Assembly: GCA_046160545.1 (NCBI GenBank)
Contig: JBJXGS010000224.1
Span: forward strand, 10,156 to 74,155
Direction of reading: 5' to 3'
Length of the DNA: 64,000 nucleotides
Origin: JAEUOS01 sp046160545
GTDB taxonomy: Bacteria > Pseudomonadota > Gammaproteobacteria > Burkholderiales > JAEUOS01
Part shown: piece by piece, positions 26,801-36,389 of the stretch
Numbering within the stretch: position 1 is the stretch's first letter
Layout of the letters: the number at the start of each line of letters is the position of its first letter
Notes under the pieces: model-generated
What the model saw: the letters and a program-made list of their open reading frames with translations, nothing else
Told to the model about the DNA's origin: nothing
The model's database searches: none
Program-made: the position numbers and the translations under genes

Positions 26801-27751
26801 GCAGTCACTGGCGGTGCGGCGCCCACAGGTGCGGGGATCTCGGCTGCCGACGGCCCTGCCAGGCACGCAGGCCACACGCCGCCGTCCGCCGCGGGCGGCC
26901 GTACGCTCCACGCGGCGCGCACGCAGTGGGACTTTGGCGCCCTGGAGGAGTTGGTCGAGGTCGGCGCCTTGATCGGCTATCCCGCCGTCGTCGACCGCGG
27001 CCTGGCGGTCGATGTCGAGCTTTTCGACGAACCGAGGGCGGCGGAGCTCGCGCACGCACAGGGTCTCTCGAGGCTGCTGCGCATTGCGTTGGCAGAACGC
27101 ATCCGCTTTCTGGAGAAGAACCTCGACGTGCGGCGCATCGGGCTCCTTTACGCCCCCTTCGGAGGTGAACGCGAACTCGCAGCCCAGCTCATCGATGCCG
27201 GACTGGCGCGCGCCTGCCTGGCCACACCTCTGCCACGTAGCGAAGCGGAGTTCGCGGCGCGCCTGAAGGAGGGCCGCGAACGGCTGACGCTCATCACGCA
27301 GGAGATCGCAGCCCTCATAGCGCGCGTCCTGGAGGCGCACCACGCTGCGCAGAAGAAGTTGGCAGGCGCCAAGGCATTCGCGCAGGCGCATCAGGACATG
27401 CAGGCGCAACTCGAGCGCCTGCTGCCAAAGAACTTCATCGTCGCGCTTGCCTGGGAACGTCTCGCACAGCTGCCGCGCTACCTGCAGGCCGTCGCCCTGC
27501 GCATCGACCGGCTGCGTGCCGATCCGGCGCGCGATAGCCGCCTCATGGCCGAGATGGCGATGCTCCTGCAGAACCATCTGCGCAGGAGCATAGAGGTCGC
27601 ACGCGCCGGAGCGACCGACGCGAGGTTGGACGAATTCCGCTGGCTGCTCGAGGAACTGCGGGTTTCGCTGTTTGCGCAGGAGCTGCGCACGCCCATGCCT
27701 GTCTCGGTCAAGCGCCTGCAAAAAGCCTGGGACGCGTATCGCGCCCTTTGA
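23876..27751 (+). CDS. hrpA: ATP-dependent RNA helicase HrpA
   Basis: A 1291-residue DEAH-box helicase. Walker A GETGSGKT is at 54-61, DEAH at 151-154, then SAT (VTSATIDA), NVAETSLTVPGI and motif VI QRAGRCGRVASG. The helicase-associated domains and the long HrpA-specific C-terminal DUF3418-like region follow. An Ala/Gly-rich low-complexity segment at about residues 960-1010 interrupts that region. HrpA acts on mRNA and stalled ribosomes in E. coli. It converges with the methyltransferase gene 26 nt downstream. Confidence 0.95.
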   Translation: MPPENPPAAPRRSFSESRQRAPLAIAFPEELPVSARRDDIAAAIRAHQVVIVCGETGSGKTTQLPKICLALGRGERRVIGHTQPRRIAARATAARVAEELGVELGGAVGYKIRFNEKAGRDTRIKLMTDGILLAETLSDPMLAAYDTLIIDEAHERSLNIDFLLGYLKQLLPRRPDLKLIVTSATIDAQRFATHFASATGLAPVIEVSGRLYPVEVRYRPVRHPDMAEDDERDLEDAIIDAVDECATLGRGDVLIFLPGEREIRDTAELLTRHFAGARAAPEILPLYARLSANEQERIFRPSGALRRVVLATNVAETSLTVPGIRFVIDPGIARVKRYSYRNKVELLQVEKVSQAAASQRAGRCGRVASGVCIRLFGEEDFAARPKFTDPEVLRSSLASVILRMKSLKLGEIESFPFLEAPPGRAIADGVQLLQELGALDEAGALTTTGRELAQLPLDPRVGRMILGARDTGALAEVLVIAAALSVQDPRDRPLERQEAADQAHARFRDEKSDFLGMAKLWQFFDEARDELTNRRLAEACRKNFLSVRRMREWRDVHSQLSQLAAEQGWRASAKPATPEQVHRALLTGLLGNVGLKSEGEAHYLGARGIRFFVHPGSALLKKAGRWVMAAELVETTRLYARMVANLDPQWIEEAGAHLLKRTWHDPRWEKNAGRAIALERGTLYGLPVYTQRRIDYAKVDARHARELFIRGGLVAGELDTRAACFAHNRRLVREIEELEHKSRRPDVLVDEELIFAFYDALVPTEVVDAQTFETWRVEAEKRSAKLLFLKRDDLMRHEAAGITTDLFPKLTRLSAGPAEFALGYHFEPGSPRDGVTATVPLATLNQIDADRADWLVPGMRKEKALALLKSLPQRIRRGCVPLPEFAAGFADTHRGEAVPAGTMAQALARVIRERTGTAVPQDAFRVDSLPRHLVMNFKLVDEHGRQIDLGRNLAALRAEHARSASASFAGAARARAVTGGAAPTGAGISAADGPARHAGHTPPSAAGGRTLHAARTQWDFGALEELVEVGALIGYPAVVDRGLAVDVELFDEPRAAELAHAQGLSRLLRIALAERIRFLEKNLDVRRIGLLYAPFGGERELAAQLIDAGLARACLATPLPRSEAEFAARLKEGRERLTLITQEIAALIARVLEAHHAAQKKLAGAKAFAQAHQDMQAQLERLLPKNFIVALAWERLAQLPRYLQAVALRIDRLRADPARDSRLMAEMAMLLQNHLRRSIEVARAGATDARLDEFRWLLEELRVSLFAQELRTPMPVSVKRLQKAWDAYRAL

Positions 27752-27777
27752 AGGGTGATTTGCGCCCCGCAGGGCGT

Positions 27778-28620
27778 TCAGTGCGGCTTTTGTGCGACCA
27801 CGCGCATCCCGCCCAGCCTGCCGGCGCTGAAAAGGCCGACGAAAAACGCGTAGGTCCCATCCCAGGCGTCGAAGTGCGCCGCACCGAACTTGGCCACGGT
27901 CGTGTCGCGCAGGCTGCGGTACATGGCCAGGCGCTTGACCAGGGTTTCGGTCCAGAACACCGAGAGGTCCTCGGAGCTCTTCACGGCGAGCCTCGCCGCG
28001 GCGAGGATCTCCAGATAGCGCGCCGCCGACGCGACCCCGGGAGCGTGCATCTCTGCGGCCAGGCGCGACTCCTCCTGTGCAGTGAGCGGGGCGCGCAGGA
28101 TCACGTCGGTGAAGGCCAGCGTGCCGCCGGGCTTCAGAACGCGCGCGCACTGGCCGACCACTGCGGCCTTGTCGGGAATGTGCAGCCAGGCTTCCTGACT
28201 GACCACGATGTCGAATGCGGCATCGGGGAGCGGCATTGCCGTCGCATCGCCGTGTACGAAGTCGACGCGTTGTTCCATCCCGACGCGCGAAGTCAAGCGC
28301 CGTGCCGCCTCGACCCGGCTCTGCGTGAAGTCGAGCCCGGTGACCCGACAGCCGCGCGTGTGCGCCAGCCAGCGTGCCGGTCCACCCATGCCGCTACATA
28401 CGTCAAGCACATGGTGGCCGGCGCTGATGCCGGCGCGCTCGGCCAGGATGTCGACAACCTCGGTGCCGCCATAGTGGTCCTGGTCGAAGTCCTTGAGCCG
28501 GTCCTGCGTCAGCCGGTCGAGGTCGTCGCCGCGCGCGGCAAGCTTGGCGAGGATCTCGTCTTCATTGATCGGGTGGGTGTCGTAGAAGGCGACGACGTTG
28601 TCGGCGAATGATTCGGGCAT
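27778..28620 (-). CDS. Class I SAM-dependent methyltransferase
   Basis: A 280-residue methyltransferase beginning MPESFADNVVAFYDTHPINEDEIL. It has the SAM-binding motif I VLDVCSGMGGPARWLAH, the acidic GLDFTQSRVEAARRL, DFVHGDATAMPLPDAAFD and a post-motif LKPGGTLAFTDVIL. This is the sarcosine/phosphoethanolamine or UbiE-like group; the substrate is not evident. The frame is open upstream to 29121, but that part is antisense noise over the GFA gene, so ATG 28620 is preferred. The GFA and cupin genes lie upstream on the same strand. Confidence 0.85.
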   Translation of the reverse strand: MPESFADNVVAFYDTHPINEDEILAKLAARGDDLDRLTQDRLKDFDQDHYGGTEVVDILAERAGISAGHHVLDVCSGMGGPARWLAHTRGCRVTGLDFTQSRVEAARRLTSRVGMEQRVDFVHGDATAMPLPDAAFDIVVSQEAWLHIPDKAAVVGQCARVLKPGGTLAFTDVILRAPLTAQEESRLAAEMHAPGVASAARYLEILAAARLAVKSSEDLSVFWTETLVKRLAMYRSLRDTTVAKFGAAHFDAWDGTYAFFVGLFSAGRLGGMRVVAQKPH

Positions 28621-28693
28621 GGTGGCTGGAGGTTTTGTGGTTGGATCGACCCTGGATTCAAGACGCTTCGACGGGATCGCCGAAGCGCAGCGC

Positions 28694-29131
28694 TCAGTTG
28701 CCGCCAGCTTCGGTTTTCGGCGCGGCGTAGCCGGAGGGAAAAGCCTCGTACTGAGGCAAGTCGTCTGTGATCTCGTGCCACGGCGCCTTCGAGCCCACGA
28801 ACACATGGCAAATCGGACGAGTACCAGGGTCGTCGTCGAGGATCCCAAGTGCCAGGCCAAGTTCCCGAGGGCGATTGGCGAACTTGGTGAAAATGTTCGA
28901 ACCGCAGACCGAACAGAATCCTCGCAACTCACCCGGCGAGGATTCGTAGAAACGCATGAGTTCCTCGCCGCGTACCCAGCGCAGGTCGGTAGTGCGCACG
29001 CGTCCGCGCGCCCGGAAGGCCGAGCCGTGGGACTTGCGGCACATGGAACAGTGGCAATACAGCAAGTCGCGGATGGAACCGTCGATTTCCAGTGCGATGC
29101 CCTTGCACAGGCAGCTTGCATGCAGCGTCAC
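28694..29131 (-). CDS. GFA/CENP-V domain zinc protein
   Basis: A 145-residue protein of the glutathione-dependent formaldehyde-activating (GFA) fold. Zinc-binding cysteines are seen in SCLCKG, YCHCSMCRKS and FCSVCGSNIF. The start is GTG 29131, with AGGAGG 4 nt upstream, the strongest ribosome site here. Members bind zinc and sometimes glutathione; few have a proven reaction, so it should not be called formaldehyde-activating outright. It is 73 nt upstream of the methyltransferase on the same strand. Confidence 0.83.
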   Translation of the reverse strand: MTLHASCLCKGIALEIDGSIRDLLYCHCSMCRKSHGSAFRARGRVRTTDLRWVRGEELMRFYESSPGELRGFCSVCGSNIFTKFANRPRELGLALGILDDDPGTRPICHVFVGSKAPWHEITDDLPQYEAFPSGYAAPKTEAGGN

Positions 29132-29240
29132 AGGACCTCCTGTGGCACGAAAGCAAAGCCGATCGTTGCGGCGTGGTGGATCCGGCGCGTCGCGACATGC
29201 GGCAGCAAATGCCTGCGCAAGGGTACGCCGACGCCTGGTC

Positions 29241-29516
29241 TCACTTGAGCTCGACCTCCACGAATGCGAACTCGAAGTCATTGATGTTGATGACGTTGTG
29301 GGCAACTCCGGTGAGTCGCGCGTACGATCCGCCGGCTGTGAGTTCGACGTCGCGCACTCCGGTCGGCTCGACCAGTCGGAGCTTGCCGGTTGTCAGAGGC
29401 ACCACGACATAGTCGTGCGCGTGTACGTGATCTCCGGTCTCAGCACCTGGCGGAAAAGTCCACTTCGTGACGATGACCCGATCGGTTTCGACCTGCAAAT
29501 TTGGTGTGGCCAGCAT
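29241..29516 (-). CDS. Small single-domain cupin
   Basis: A 91-residue cupin beta-barrel. The metal-site histidines appear as HVHAHDYVVVP in motif 1 and VAHNVIN in motif 2; the usual Glu of motif 1 is replaced (HDYVV), so metal binding may be partial. It is not recognised to function level. It lies on the same strand as the GFA and methyltransferase genes, 109 nt upstream of GFA. Confidence 0.75.
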   Translation of the reverse strand: MLATPNLQVETDRVIVTKWTFPPGAETGDHVHAHDYVVVPLTTGKLRLVEPTGVRDVELTAGGSYARLTGVAHNVININDFEFAFVEVELK

Positions 29517-29601
29517 GATTTTTTGATGGAAGGTCCAGGTTTGTCAATGCATACCCGGTCCAAGTGTAGTGCGCCTCGCCGCGTAACGACTTCTCGATGC
29601 A

Positions 29602-30975
29602 TCAAGCGCCTCGAGGAGGCTGCTGCGTCGATCGTCCCGTGATGGCCTGCCGACTAACGCGCTCGAAGTACACCACCCCGATCCCCGCCGCCAGTGCCAT
29701 GCCGCCTATGGCCCCGGTCCAGAACCCCGCCGCGCCCAGGTTGGCGCCCAACGGATTATGGAAAGCGAGCAGGTAGCCGCCCCCCAGGCCCACGCCCCAG
29801 AGCGACAGGGCGAAAGTGAGCATCGGCACCCAGGCCTTCTTGTAGCCGCGCACGGCGTTCGAGGCCATGGCGTTGCTGGCGTCAAAGATGTGGAAGCAGG
29901 CCACCAGCACAATCAGCGGGGCGGCGACGGCCGCCACCTTGGCGTCGCTGGTGTAGAGACCGGCGATGCCGGTGCCGCCGAGTGCGATGGCGCTTGCCAC
30001 GAGCAACGCGGCGCAAAAGCCGATGACCATGCCGGTAAAGCCGGCGGCGCGGGCGCGCACCGGGTCACCGGCGCCGATGGCCTGCCCCACCAGCACTGCG
30101 GCCGCGCTGGACAGGCCCAGCGGAACCATGTAGGCGAGTGCACCCAGGTTGGCGGCAATCTGGTGGCCCGCCGACCACTCTTCACCGAGGCGCGCGATGA
30201 AGAGCGCCATGAAGGTGTAGGAGGTCACGTCGATGAGAAACGAAACGCCGATCGGCACGCCAAGCGCGACCAGGCGCCCGATGGCGCGCCAGTCGGGAGC
30301 TTCGACCTTGGCGAAGACGCGATAACGGCGGAATACCGGATGCCAATGGATCCACGCAAGCGCCGCGGCGAGCATCAGCCAGGACTCGATCACCAGCGCC
30401 CACGCGCAGCCGATGCCGCCCATGGCCGGCAGCCCGAAATGGCCGTACATGAGCATCCAGTTGAGCGGGACCTTGAGCACCAGGCCGGCGATCTGGATCA
30501 CCATCACCGCGCGCGGTTGCGAGATCGCGGTGCCCCAGGAATTGAAGACGCGAAACAGCATCATGGCCGGCATGGCCCACATGAGGACGCGCAGGTAGCT
30601 GCGCACCTCGGCGGCTACCTCCGGCTGCATGCCGGAGAGCGCGATCAGCGGTTCCGGGAAGGCCAGCAGCGGCTCGCTGACCAGGATGATGAGCGCGGAC
30701 AGCCACAGGCCCTGGCGCACGTCGTGGGTGATCGCGTCGGCACGCCCGGCGCCGTGGTGCTGGGCGATGGTGGGCGAAAGCGCGATCAAAATGCCCATCA
30801 GCGCGACGAAGATGGTCATGTAGATGGCCGAGCCCAGCCCCACCACCGCAAGCGCGCGAGCCGAGTAGTGGCCGGCCATCACCGTGTCGATGACGCCATT
30901 GGCCATGGTGGCGATCTGCGCCACCGTGACCGGCCAGGCCAGGCGCAGGATGTCGCGGGCGGCGGCGCGGGTCAT
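29602..30975 (-). CDS. MATE-family multidrug efflux transporter
   Basis: A 457-residue NorM-type inner-membrane antiporter with about 12 hydrophobic segments in two halves. Typical features: LAWPVTVAQIATMANGVIDTVMAGHYS in helix 1-2, GLGSAIYMTIF, and the second-half counterpart GVPIGVSFLIDVTSYTFMALFIARLG. MATE proteins export cationic drugs against Na+ or H+. No regulator gene is adjacent. Substrates cannot be predicted. Confidence 0.92.
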   Translation of the reverse strand: MTRAAARDILRLAWPVTVAQIATMANGVIDTVMAGHYSARALAVVGLGSAIYMTIFVALMGILIALSPTIAQHHGAGRADAITHDVRQGLWLSALIILVSEPLLAFPEPLIALSGMQPEVAAEVRSYLRVLMWAMPAMMLFRVFNSWGTAISQPRAVMVIQIAGLVLKVPLNWMLMYGHFGLPAMGGIGCAWALVIESWLMLAAALAWIHWHPVFRRYRVFAKVEAPDWRAIGRLVALGVPIGVSFLIDVTSYTFMALFIARLGEEWSAGHQIAANLGALAYMVPLGLSSAAAVLVGQAIGAGDPVRARAAGFTGMVIGFCAALLVASAIALGGTGIAGLYTSDAKVAAVAAPLIVLVACFHIFDASNAMASNAVRGYKKAWVPMLTFALSLWGVGLGGGYLLAFHNPLGANLGAAGFWTGAIGGMALAAGIGVVYFERVSRQAITGRSTQQPPRGA

Positions 30976-31027
30976 CGCGGCGCCGTGGCGCTTCCGGCGC
31001 TCGTTGCGGGATGAAAGTACAAGCTGG

Positions 31028-32593
31028 CTACTTCGCGGCCAGGCGCCTGAGGAGTCCGGCGACGCTGCTGTCGGCGCCGGCAGGCGGCTTGCCGCTGCCG
31101 ATGGCGCCGATGAGCGGCTTGGCGATGACCTTGCCCAGTTCCACGCCCATCTGGTCGAAGCTGTTGATGTTCCAGACGATGCCCTGCGTGAAGACCTTGT
31201 GCTCGTAGGCGGCCAGCAGTGCGCCCAGCGCGTGCGGCGTCAAGTCCGGCAGCACGATGGTCGTCGAGGGGGCGTTGCCGGGGTAGTCCTTTTCCGGCGC
31301 CCCGGGGGCGTCTTGCCCGTGTGTCAGGGCTGCCGCCTGCGCGAGAGCCGAGGCGTGCAGGATGTCGCGGAAAGGCTGGCGCCCATTCTTGCGGTCGACC
31401 AGCACGAAGTCGATCGGCACCAGGTGTGTGCCCTGGTGCAACAACTGGTGGAACGAATGCTGACTGTTGGCGCCGACGTTGCCGAAGAGCACCGGCCCGG
31501 TGGCGTAGTCGACCACGCGGCTGTCGCGATCGACGCGCTTGCCGTTGGACTCCATTTCGAGCTGCTGCAGGTAGTCCGGCAAAAGGTCCAGGCGGCGCGC
31601 GTAGGCGAGTACCGCGTGGGTCTGCGCGCCAAAAAAATTGGTGTACCAGACGCCGTAGAGCGCCATCAGGAGGGGCGCGTTGGCGGCCGGCGGCGCGCTC
31701 AGGAAATGCTCGTCCATCGCCCTTGCGCCTGCGAGCAGATCGGCAAAGGCCTCCGGGCCGAGCGCGATCATGAGCGGCAGTCCGACCGCCGACCATACTG
31801 AATAGCGGCCGCCGACCGATTCGGCCATGGGCAGCACGTTGGCCTCCGCGATGCCGAACGCGCGTGCCGCGGCGACATTGTTGCTCACCGCGACCAGGTG
31901 CTGTTCGAGTGCGGCACCGACCCCGGCGCGCAGCCAGTCGCGCGCGGCCTCGGCGTTGGTCATGGTCTCGATGGTCGTGAAGGTCTTTGACACCAGTACA
32001 ACGAGGGTCGATTGCGGCCGGCACGGTGCGAGCGCGTCACCCAGGTCATCGGGGTCCACGTTGGCCACGAAGTGCACGCGCGGGCCGTCGCGCAGGTCGC
32101 GCAGCGCGTCCATCAGAAAGCGCGGGCCGAAGTCCGAACCGCCGATGCCGATGTGCACGATGTCGGTGATCGCCTCGCCGGTGGCGCCGCGCCAGGCGCC
32201 GGAGCGGATGCCGCGTGCGATCTCGCCCATGCGCGAGAGCGTGGCGCGCGCTTCCTCGCGCACCTGGGCCGCAGCGCCGGCGCTCGTGCCCCCGCCGCGC
32301 AGGGCCACGTGCAGCACGGCGCGGCCTTCGGTGTGGTTGATGGCTTCGCCGGCGAACATGCGCGCGCGCCAGCCGGCGACCTCGCGTGCTTCGGCGAGCG
32401 CCAAGAGCAGGCCGCGCGTCTCCTTGGAGGCCCGATGGCGCGAGAAATCGAAAGTCAATCCGGCCGCTTCGACGCGAAAGTCGTCAAAGCGCTGCGAATT
32501 GGCGGCGAACAGGTCGCTCACCCTGACATTGCGCGTAGCGTCGCGGTGTGCGGCGAGTGCCCGCCAGGCGGCGGAATCGGTGAGTTGGCTCAC
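31028..32593 (-). CDS. pgi: Glucose-6-phosphate isomerase
   Basis: A 521-residue glycolytic/gluconeogenic isomerase. PGI signature 1 appears as GGRYSVWSAVGLPL and signature 2 as INSFDQMGVELGKVIAKPL. The catalytic region GIGGSDFGPRF and HQLLHQGTHLVP (active-site His) is intact. Its ATG overlaps the upstream glycosyltransferase stop by 4 nt, an unusual partner. Length is slightly below the 545-550 of enteric Pgi but complete. Confidence 0.96.
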   Translation of the reverse strand: MSQLTDSAAWRALAAHRDATRNVRVSDLFAANSQRFDDFRVEAAGLTFDFSRHRASKETRGLLLALAEAREVAGWRARMFAGEAINHTEGRAVLHVALRGGGTSAGAAAQVREEARATLSRMGEIARGIRSGAWRGATGEAITDIVHIGIGGSDFGPRFLMDALRDLRDGPRVHFVANVDPDDLGDALAPCRPQSTLVVLVSKTFTTIETMTNAEAARDWLRAGVGAALEQHLVAVSNNVAAARAFGIAEANVLPMAESVGGRYSVWSAVGLPLMIALGPEAFADLLAGARAMDEHFLSAPPAANAPLLMALYGVWYTNFFGAQTHAVLAYARRLDLLPDYLQQLEMESNGKRVDRDSRVVDYATGPVLFGNVGANSQHSFHQLLHQGTHLVPIDFVLVDRKNGRQPFRDILHASALAQAAALTHGQDAPGAPEKDYPGNAPSTTIVLPDLTPHALGALLAAYEHKVFTQGIVWNINSFDQMGVELGKVIAKPLIGAIGSGKPPAGADSSVAGLLRRLAAK

Positions 32594-34260
32594 GGGTTTC
32601 TCCGATAGAGTCGAAAGCGTTCGTTGCGGTCGCCGGGGCGGTTGCCCTCCCAGACCAGGCGATGTCCCGGTTCGTCACGCGCGGTTGATCCGCGCGTTGT
32701 CTGCACCAGGAGCCAGGGGCAGGTGGCGCCCGGTGCGACGTAGCGCAATTTTGCGAAGTAGGCGAAGGAAGCGCGCTCGGACAGGCCGAGGCCTCGGGTG
32801 CCGACGCAGGGGCGCGCTGCCTGCGCTTCGCCCATGGCCACCCGCAGGCCGGTCGCCACGCCGCGGTAACTGCGACCGTAGTCCACCCACGGCAGGAAGA
32901 GCGTCATGAGGAGCAGCCAGACGAGCGTGACGCCATAGCACCAGTGCACGATGCCGCGCAATGGCGTGCGTTCGCTGCGAGCGATCGCCACGCACCAGCC
33001 CAGGGTCGCCACGACGGCGATGGTCAGCGCCGGCCACTGCAGGGTTGCAACGAATCCCGGTTCGAGGCGCGCCAGGTTGGCGGCGATGCGCGGGGGCGTG
33101 CCGGTCTGTAGCGCGAGATAGCCCAGCCAGATCAGCGCGGCCGCCAGCGTGAAGGTGAGGCGTCCGAACCAGTCGGTCAGCGCAGCCAGGCCGCGCCTGA
33201 GGAACTTGAGTCCCGGCGCGATCAGGATTGCCAGGGGTACAGTTAACGGCAGGAGCACCGACTCGTTTGCCTGCGGTGACCATGCCAGCGATGCCAGCAC
33301 GCACAGGGTCGCCGCCGCGGGCAGGGCTTGCACCAGCGGCACCGGGTGCACGTCGAGAAGCTTCACCGGACGCTTGTGCAGCACCCACCAGAGCGCAATG
33401 GGCCAGGCGGGAAAGGCGAACCAGGCCAGGGTCTTGGCATACCAGGCCCAGGCGGCAACGCCAGGCCAGCCGAACTGAGCGGCCCCCCAATTGCGATACA
33501 GGTCGTGAAAGCCGGTGTTTGCAGTCGCCGGCAGAACCCAGGCCAGGAACAGCAGGTGGGCGGCGACGAAGGCGCCGATCTTCCAGGCGGCGTCGCGCAC
33601 GCTGGCGATCCCTCCGGACCAGTTCTCGCCGCGCCGCAGGGCCAGCCATGCGACCAGAATCGTCAGGAGCACTACGCGGGTCGGCGCCATGCCACGCGAG
33701 AGGTAACAGATCGCCAGACCCAGGGTCAGGAGCAGCGCTCCCTTGGCGCCGAAATTTCGCCCGCAGGCGAGCGCCCAGAGCACCAGCGCCCAACCAGCCA
33801 GGAATGCCGGTTCCGCCGCGATCTCATGCGAGCGCACCAGAAGGCCCAGGGTCGCCAGGAGTGCCAGAACCGCCAGGCGTCCAGCGGCTTCGCCATCCAG
33901 GAGCCGCGCCGTGCGGTGCACGGCGATGACTGCGATCGATGTCCAGATGGCTGTTCCCAGGCGGGCCGCGTCGTGCGCCTCGATGAAGCCGCTCAATCCC
34001 TTGATGAATAGCGCCGCCAGCCAGAAGGCCAATGGACCCTCCTCGGCGACCAACCGGCCCGCGACGTTGGGCAGCAGCCAGTCGCCCGCGTTGCCGTTGG
34101 CCATGCTCCAGGCGATGCCGAAGCCGATTGCATCGTCGCCTTTCCAGGGGTCGTGGCCGACCAGACCCAGGAGCACGTAGAGCACGACCAGGCCCCAGAA
34201 CCATGGCGAGGCCAAAGGGACCGGAACGCGGCGATGCGACAGAGGGGCTTGTGTGGACAT
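32590..34260 (-). CDS. ArnT-like membrane glycosyltransferase (GT-C fold)
   Basis: A 556-residue polytopic protein with about 11-12 hydrophobic helices. The first periplasmic loop carries the GT-C acidic motif GHDPWKGDDA (Asp37, 42, 43), as in ArnT/PMT enzymes that transfer sugars from polyprenyl phosphates. The C-terminal periplasmic tail has CVGTRGLGLSERASFAYF. The acceptor (lipid A, protein or glycan) is unknown, and no arn genes are nearby. It is translationally coupled to pgi through a 4-nt overlap. Confidence 0.82.
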   Translation of the reverse strand: MSTQAPLSHRRVPVPLASPWFWGLVVLYVLLGLVGHDPWKGDDAIGFGIAWSMANGNAGDWLLPNVAGRLVAEEGPLAFWLAALFIKGLSGFIEAHDAARLGTAIWTSIAVIAVHRTARLLDGEAAGRLAVLALLATLGLLVRSHEIAAEPAFLAGWALVLWALACGRNFGAKGALLLTLGLAICYLSRGMAPTRVVLLTILVAWLALRRGENWSGGIASVRDAAWKIGAFVAAHLLFLAWVLPATANTGFHDLYRNWGAAQFGWPGVAAWAWYAKTLAWFAFPAWPIALWWVLHKRPVKLLDVHPVPLVQALPAAATLCVLASLAWSPQANESVLLPLTVPLAILIAPGLKFLRRGLAALTDWFGRLTFTLAAALIWLGYLALQTGTPPRIAANLARLEPGFVATLQWPALTIAVVATLGWCVAIARSERTPLRGIVHWCYGVTLVWLLLMTLFLPWVDYGRSYRGVATGLRVAMGEAQAARPCVGTRGLGLSERASFAYFAKLRYVAPGATCPWLLVQTTRGSTARDEPGHRLVWEGNRPGDRNERFRLYRRNP

Positions 34261-34340
34261 CAGGTGGGGCCGGGCGCGGCGCTACGGGCGAAGCTTACCC
34301 GCGACCGACGCTTGCTTCAGGCGCCCAAGGGCCATCCGGC

Positions 34341-34369
34341 CAAACAAAAAGGGCAGCCGAAGCTGCCCT
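34341..34369 (-). terminator. Intrinsic terminator of rpmE
   Basis: On the minus strand, AGGGCAGC pairs with GCTGCCCT (34350-34369, perfect 8 bp) around a TTCG tetraloop, followed by TTTTTGTTT. It lies 22 nt past the rpmE stop. This is a textbook Rho-independent terminator that isolates rpmE from the downstream glycosyltransferase-pgi unit. Confidence 0.92.
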
Positions 34370-34391
34370 GGCGTTGCCGGAAAGCGCGGTT

Positions 34392-34607
34392 TCAGGCAGC
34401 CTTCTTGGCCGCGTATTTCTGGCGGAATTTCTCGACCCGGCCGGCGGTATCGACGATACGCTGCTTGCCGGTGTAGAAGGGGTGGCAGTTGGAGCACACC
34501 TCGATCCCCAGCGGCTTGCCGACAGTGGAGCGGGTGGTGAACTTGTTGCCACAGGACGAACAGGTGACCTCGACGTCCTTGTAATCGGGGTGAATGCCTT
34601 GCTTCAT
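34392..34607 (-). CDS. rpmE: 50S ribosomal protein L31 (zinc-binding type)
   Basis: A 71-residue L31 beginning MKQGIHPDYKDVEVTCSSCG. It keeps the zinc-ribbon cysteines (CSSCG and CSNCH), marking it as the zinc-containing form rather than the zinc-independent paralogue RpmE2/YkgM. The start is ATG 34607; the upstream frame to 34658 is leader. It has its own promoter (34694-34723) and terminator. Confidence 0.96.
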   Translation of the reverse strand: MKQGIHPDYKDVEVTCSSCGNKFTTRSTVGKPLGIEVCSNCHPFYTGKQRIVDTAGRVEKFRQKYAAKKAA

Positions 34608-34693
34608 GATGTTTCCTTGAGTGTCGCGGACTCCTGCGGCCGGCGGTCTTCCCGGCAAGAGCTAAGGTTTCGCAACTGGTTGAAAAGCCTTCC

Positions 34694-34723
34694 ATTATAC
34701 CGGCATGGCGCTGGTTCGGGCAA
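34694..34723 (-). promoter_or_regulatory. Promoter of rpmE
   Basis: On the minus strand: TTGCCC (34718-34723), an 18-nt spacer and a perfect TATAAT (34694-34699). The predicted start leaves a leader of about 80 nt before the rpmE ATG, long enough for L31-type autoregulation. An upstream in-frame ATG for the divergent cupin (34705) falls inside this promoter. Confidence 0.7.
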
Positions 34724-34788
34724 ATCAGTCGCCCGGACGGCTGATGGCGCTAAACTGCTCCACGTTGCCTTTGCAGGAAGGATTGCCA

Positions 34789-35070
34789 ATGGACCTCGAA
34801 GCCTTTACCGCCGCGCTCAAACGCGATGGCTACAGCGACATCGCCGAGCGCAGCCAGCCGCCGCACCAGACGAACGCGGCGCACTCGCACCCCTTCGACG
34901 TGCAAGCCATAGTGCTCCAGGGCGAACTGCGGCTGACTTTCGAAGGCAGGACCCAGGTGTGCCGCGCTGGCGACATCTTCACGATGGCCGCTGGCTGCGT
35001 ACACGAAGAGGCTTTCGGGGCCGAAGGCGCGCAATACCTGGTCGGAAGGCGCACGCCAGCCGTGGCTTAG
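34789..35070 (+). CDS. Small cupin-domain protein
   Basis: A 93-residue cupin. The start ATG 34789 is preceded by AGGAAGG at a good distance. Motif 1 is AHSHPFDVQAIVLQGELRL and motif 2 is RAGDIFTMAAGCVHEE, giving three candidate metal histidines. The N-terminus (LEAFTAALKRDGY) is helical. Single-domain cupins of this type are often annotated as AraC-type ligand-binding or detoxification proteins; the function is unknown. It converges with rho, 60 nt away. Confidence 0.78.
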   Translation: MDLEAFTAALKRDGYSDIAERSQPPHQTNAAHSHPFDVQAIVLQGELRLTFEGRTQVCRAGDIFTMAAGCVHEEAFGAEGAQYLVGRRTPAVA

Positions 35071-35073
35071 CCT

Positions 35074-35129
35074 AAGCCCGGGTCGCCGCAGGCTGCGGCG
35101 CCGGCGACGCTGCGGGACCGACCTGGGCT

Positions 35130-35140
<11 letters not shown>
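35074..35140. terminator. Inverted repeat between convergent cupin and rho genes
   Basis: AAGCCCGGGTCG (35074-35085) pairs with CGACCTGGGCTT (35119-35130) with one mismatch, enclosing a second small hairpin CCGCAG/CTGCGG (35086-35098). On the plus strand a short GGGC-TTCA-GCCC stem followed by TTTTT (35125-35140) would end the cupin transcript, although it overlaps the last rho codons. It may work in both directions. Confidence 0.5.

Positions 35141-36389
<1,249 letters not shown>

Noticed and set aside
26483..28150. 555-codon minus-strand frame across hrpA and the methyltransferase gene
   Set aside because: It overlaps two well-supported genes in other frames and has Arg-rich, low-information sequence.
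27778..29121. Long methyltransferase with a 167-residue N-terminal extension
   Set aside because: The extension is antisense-like noise over the GFA gene region; the methyltransferase family starts at MPESFADN (28620).
34705..34788. Upstream start for the small cupin
   Set aside because: It overlaps the rpmE promoter; ATG 34789 has a good ribosome site and starts the conserved domain.
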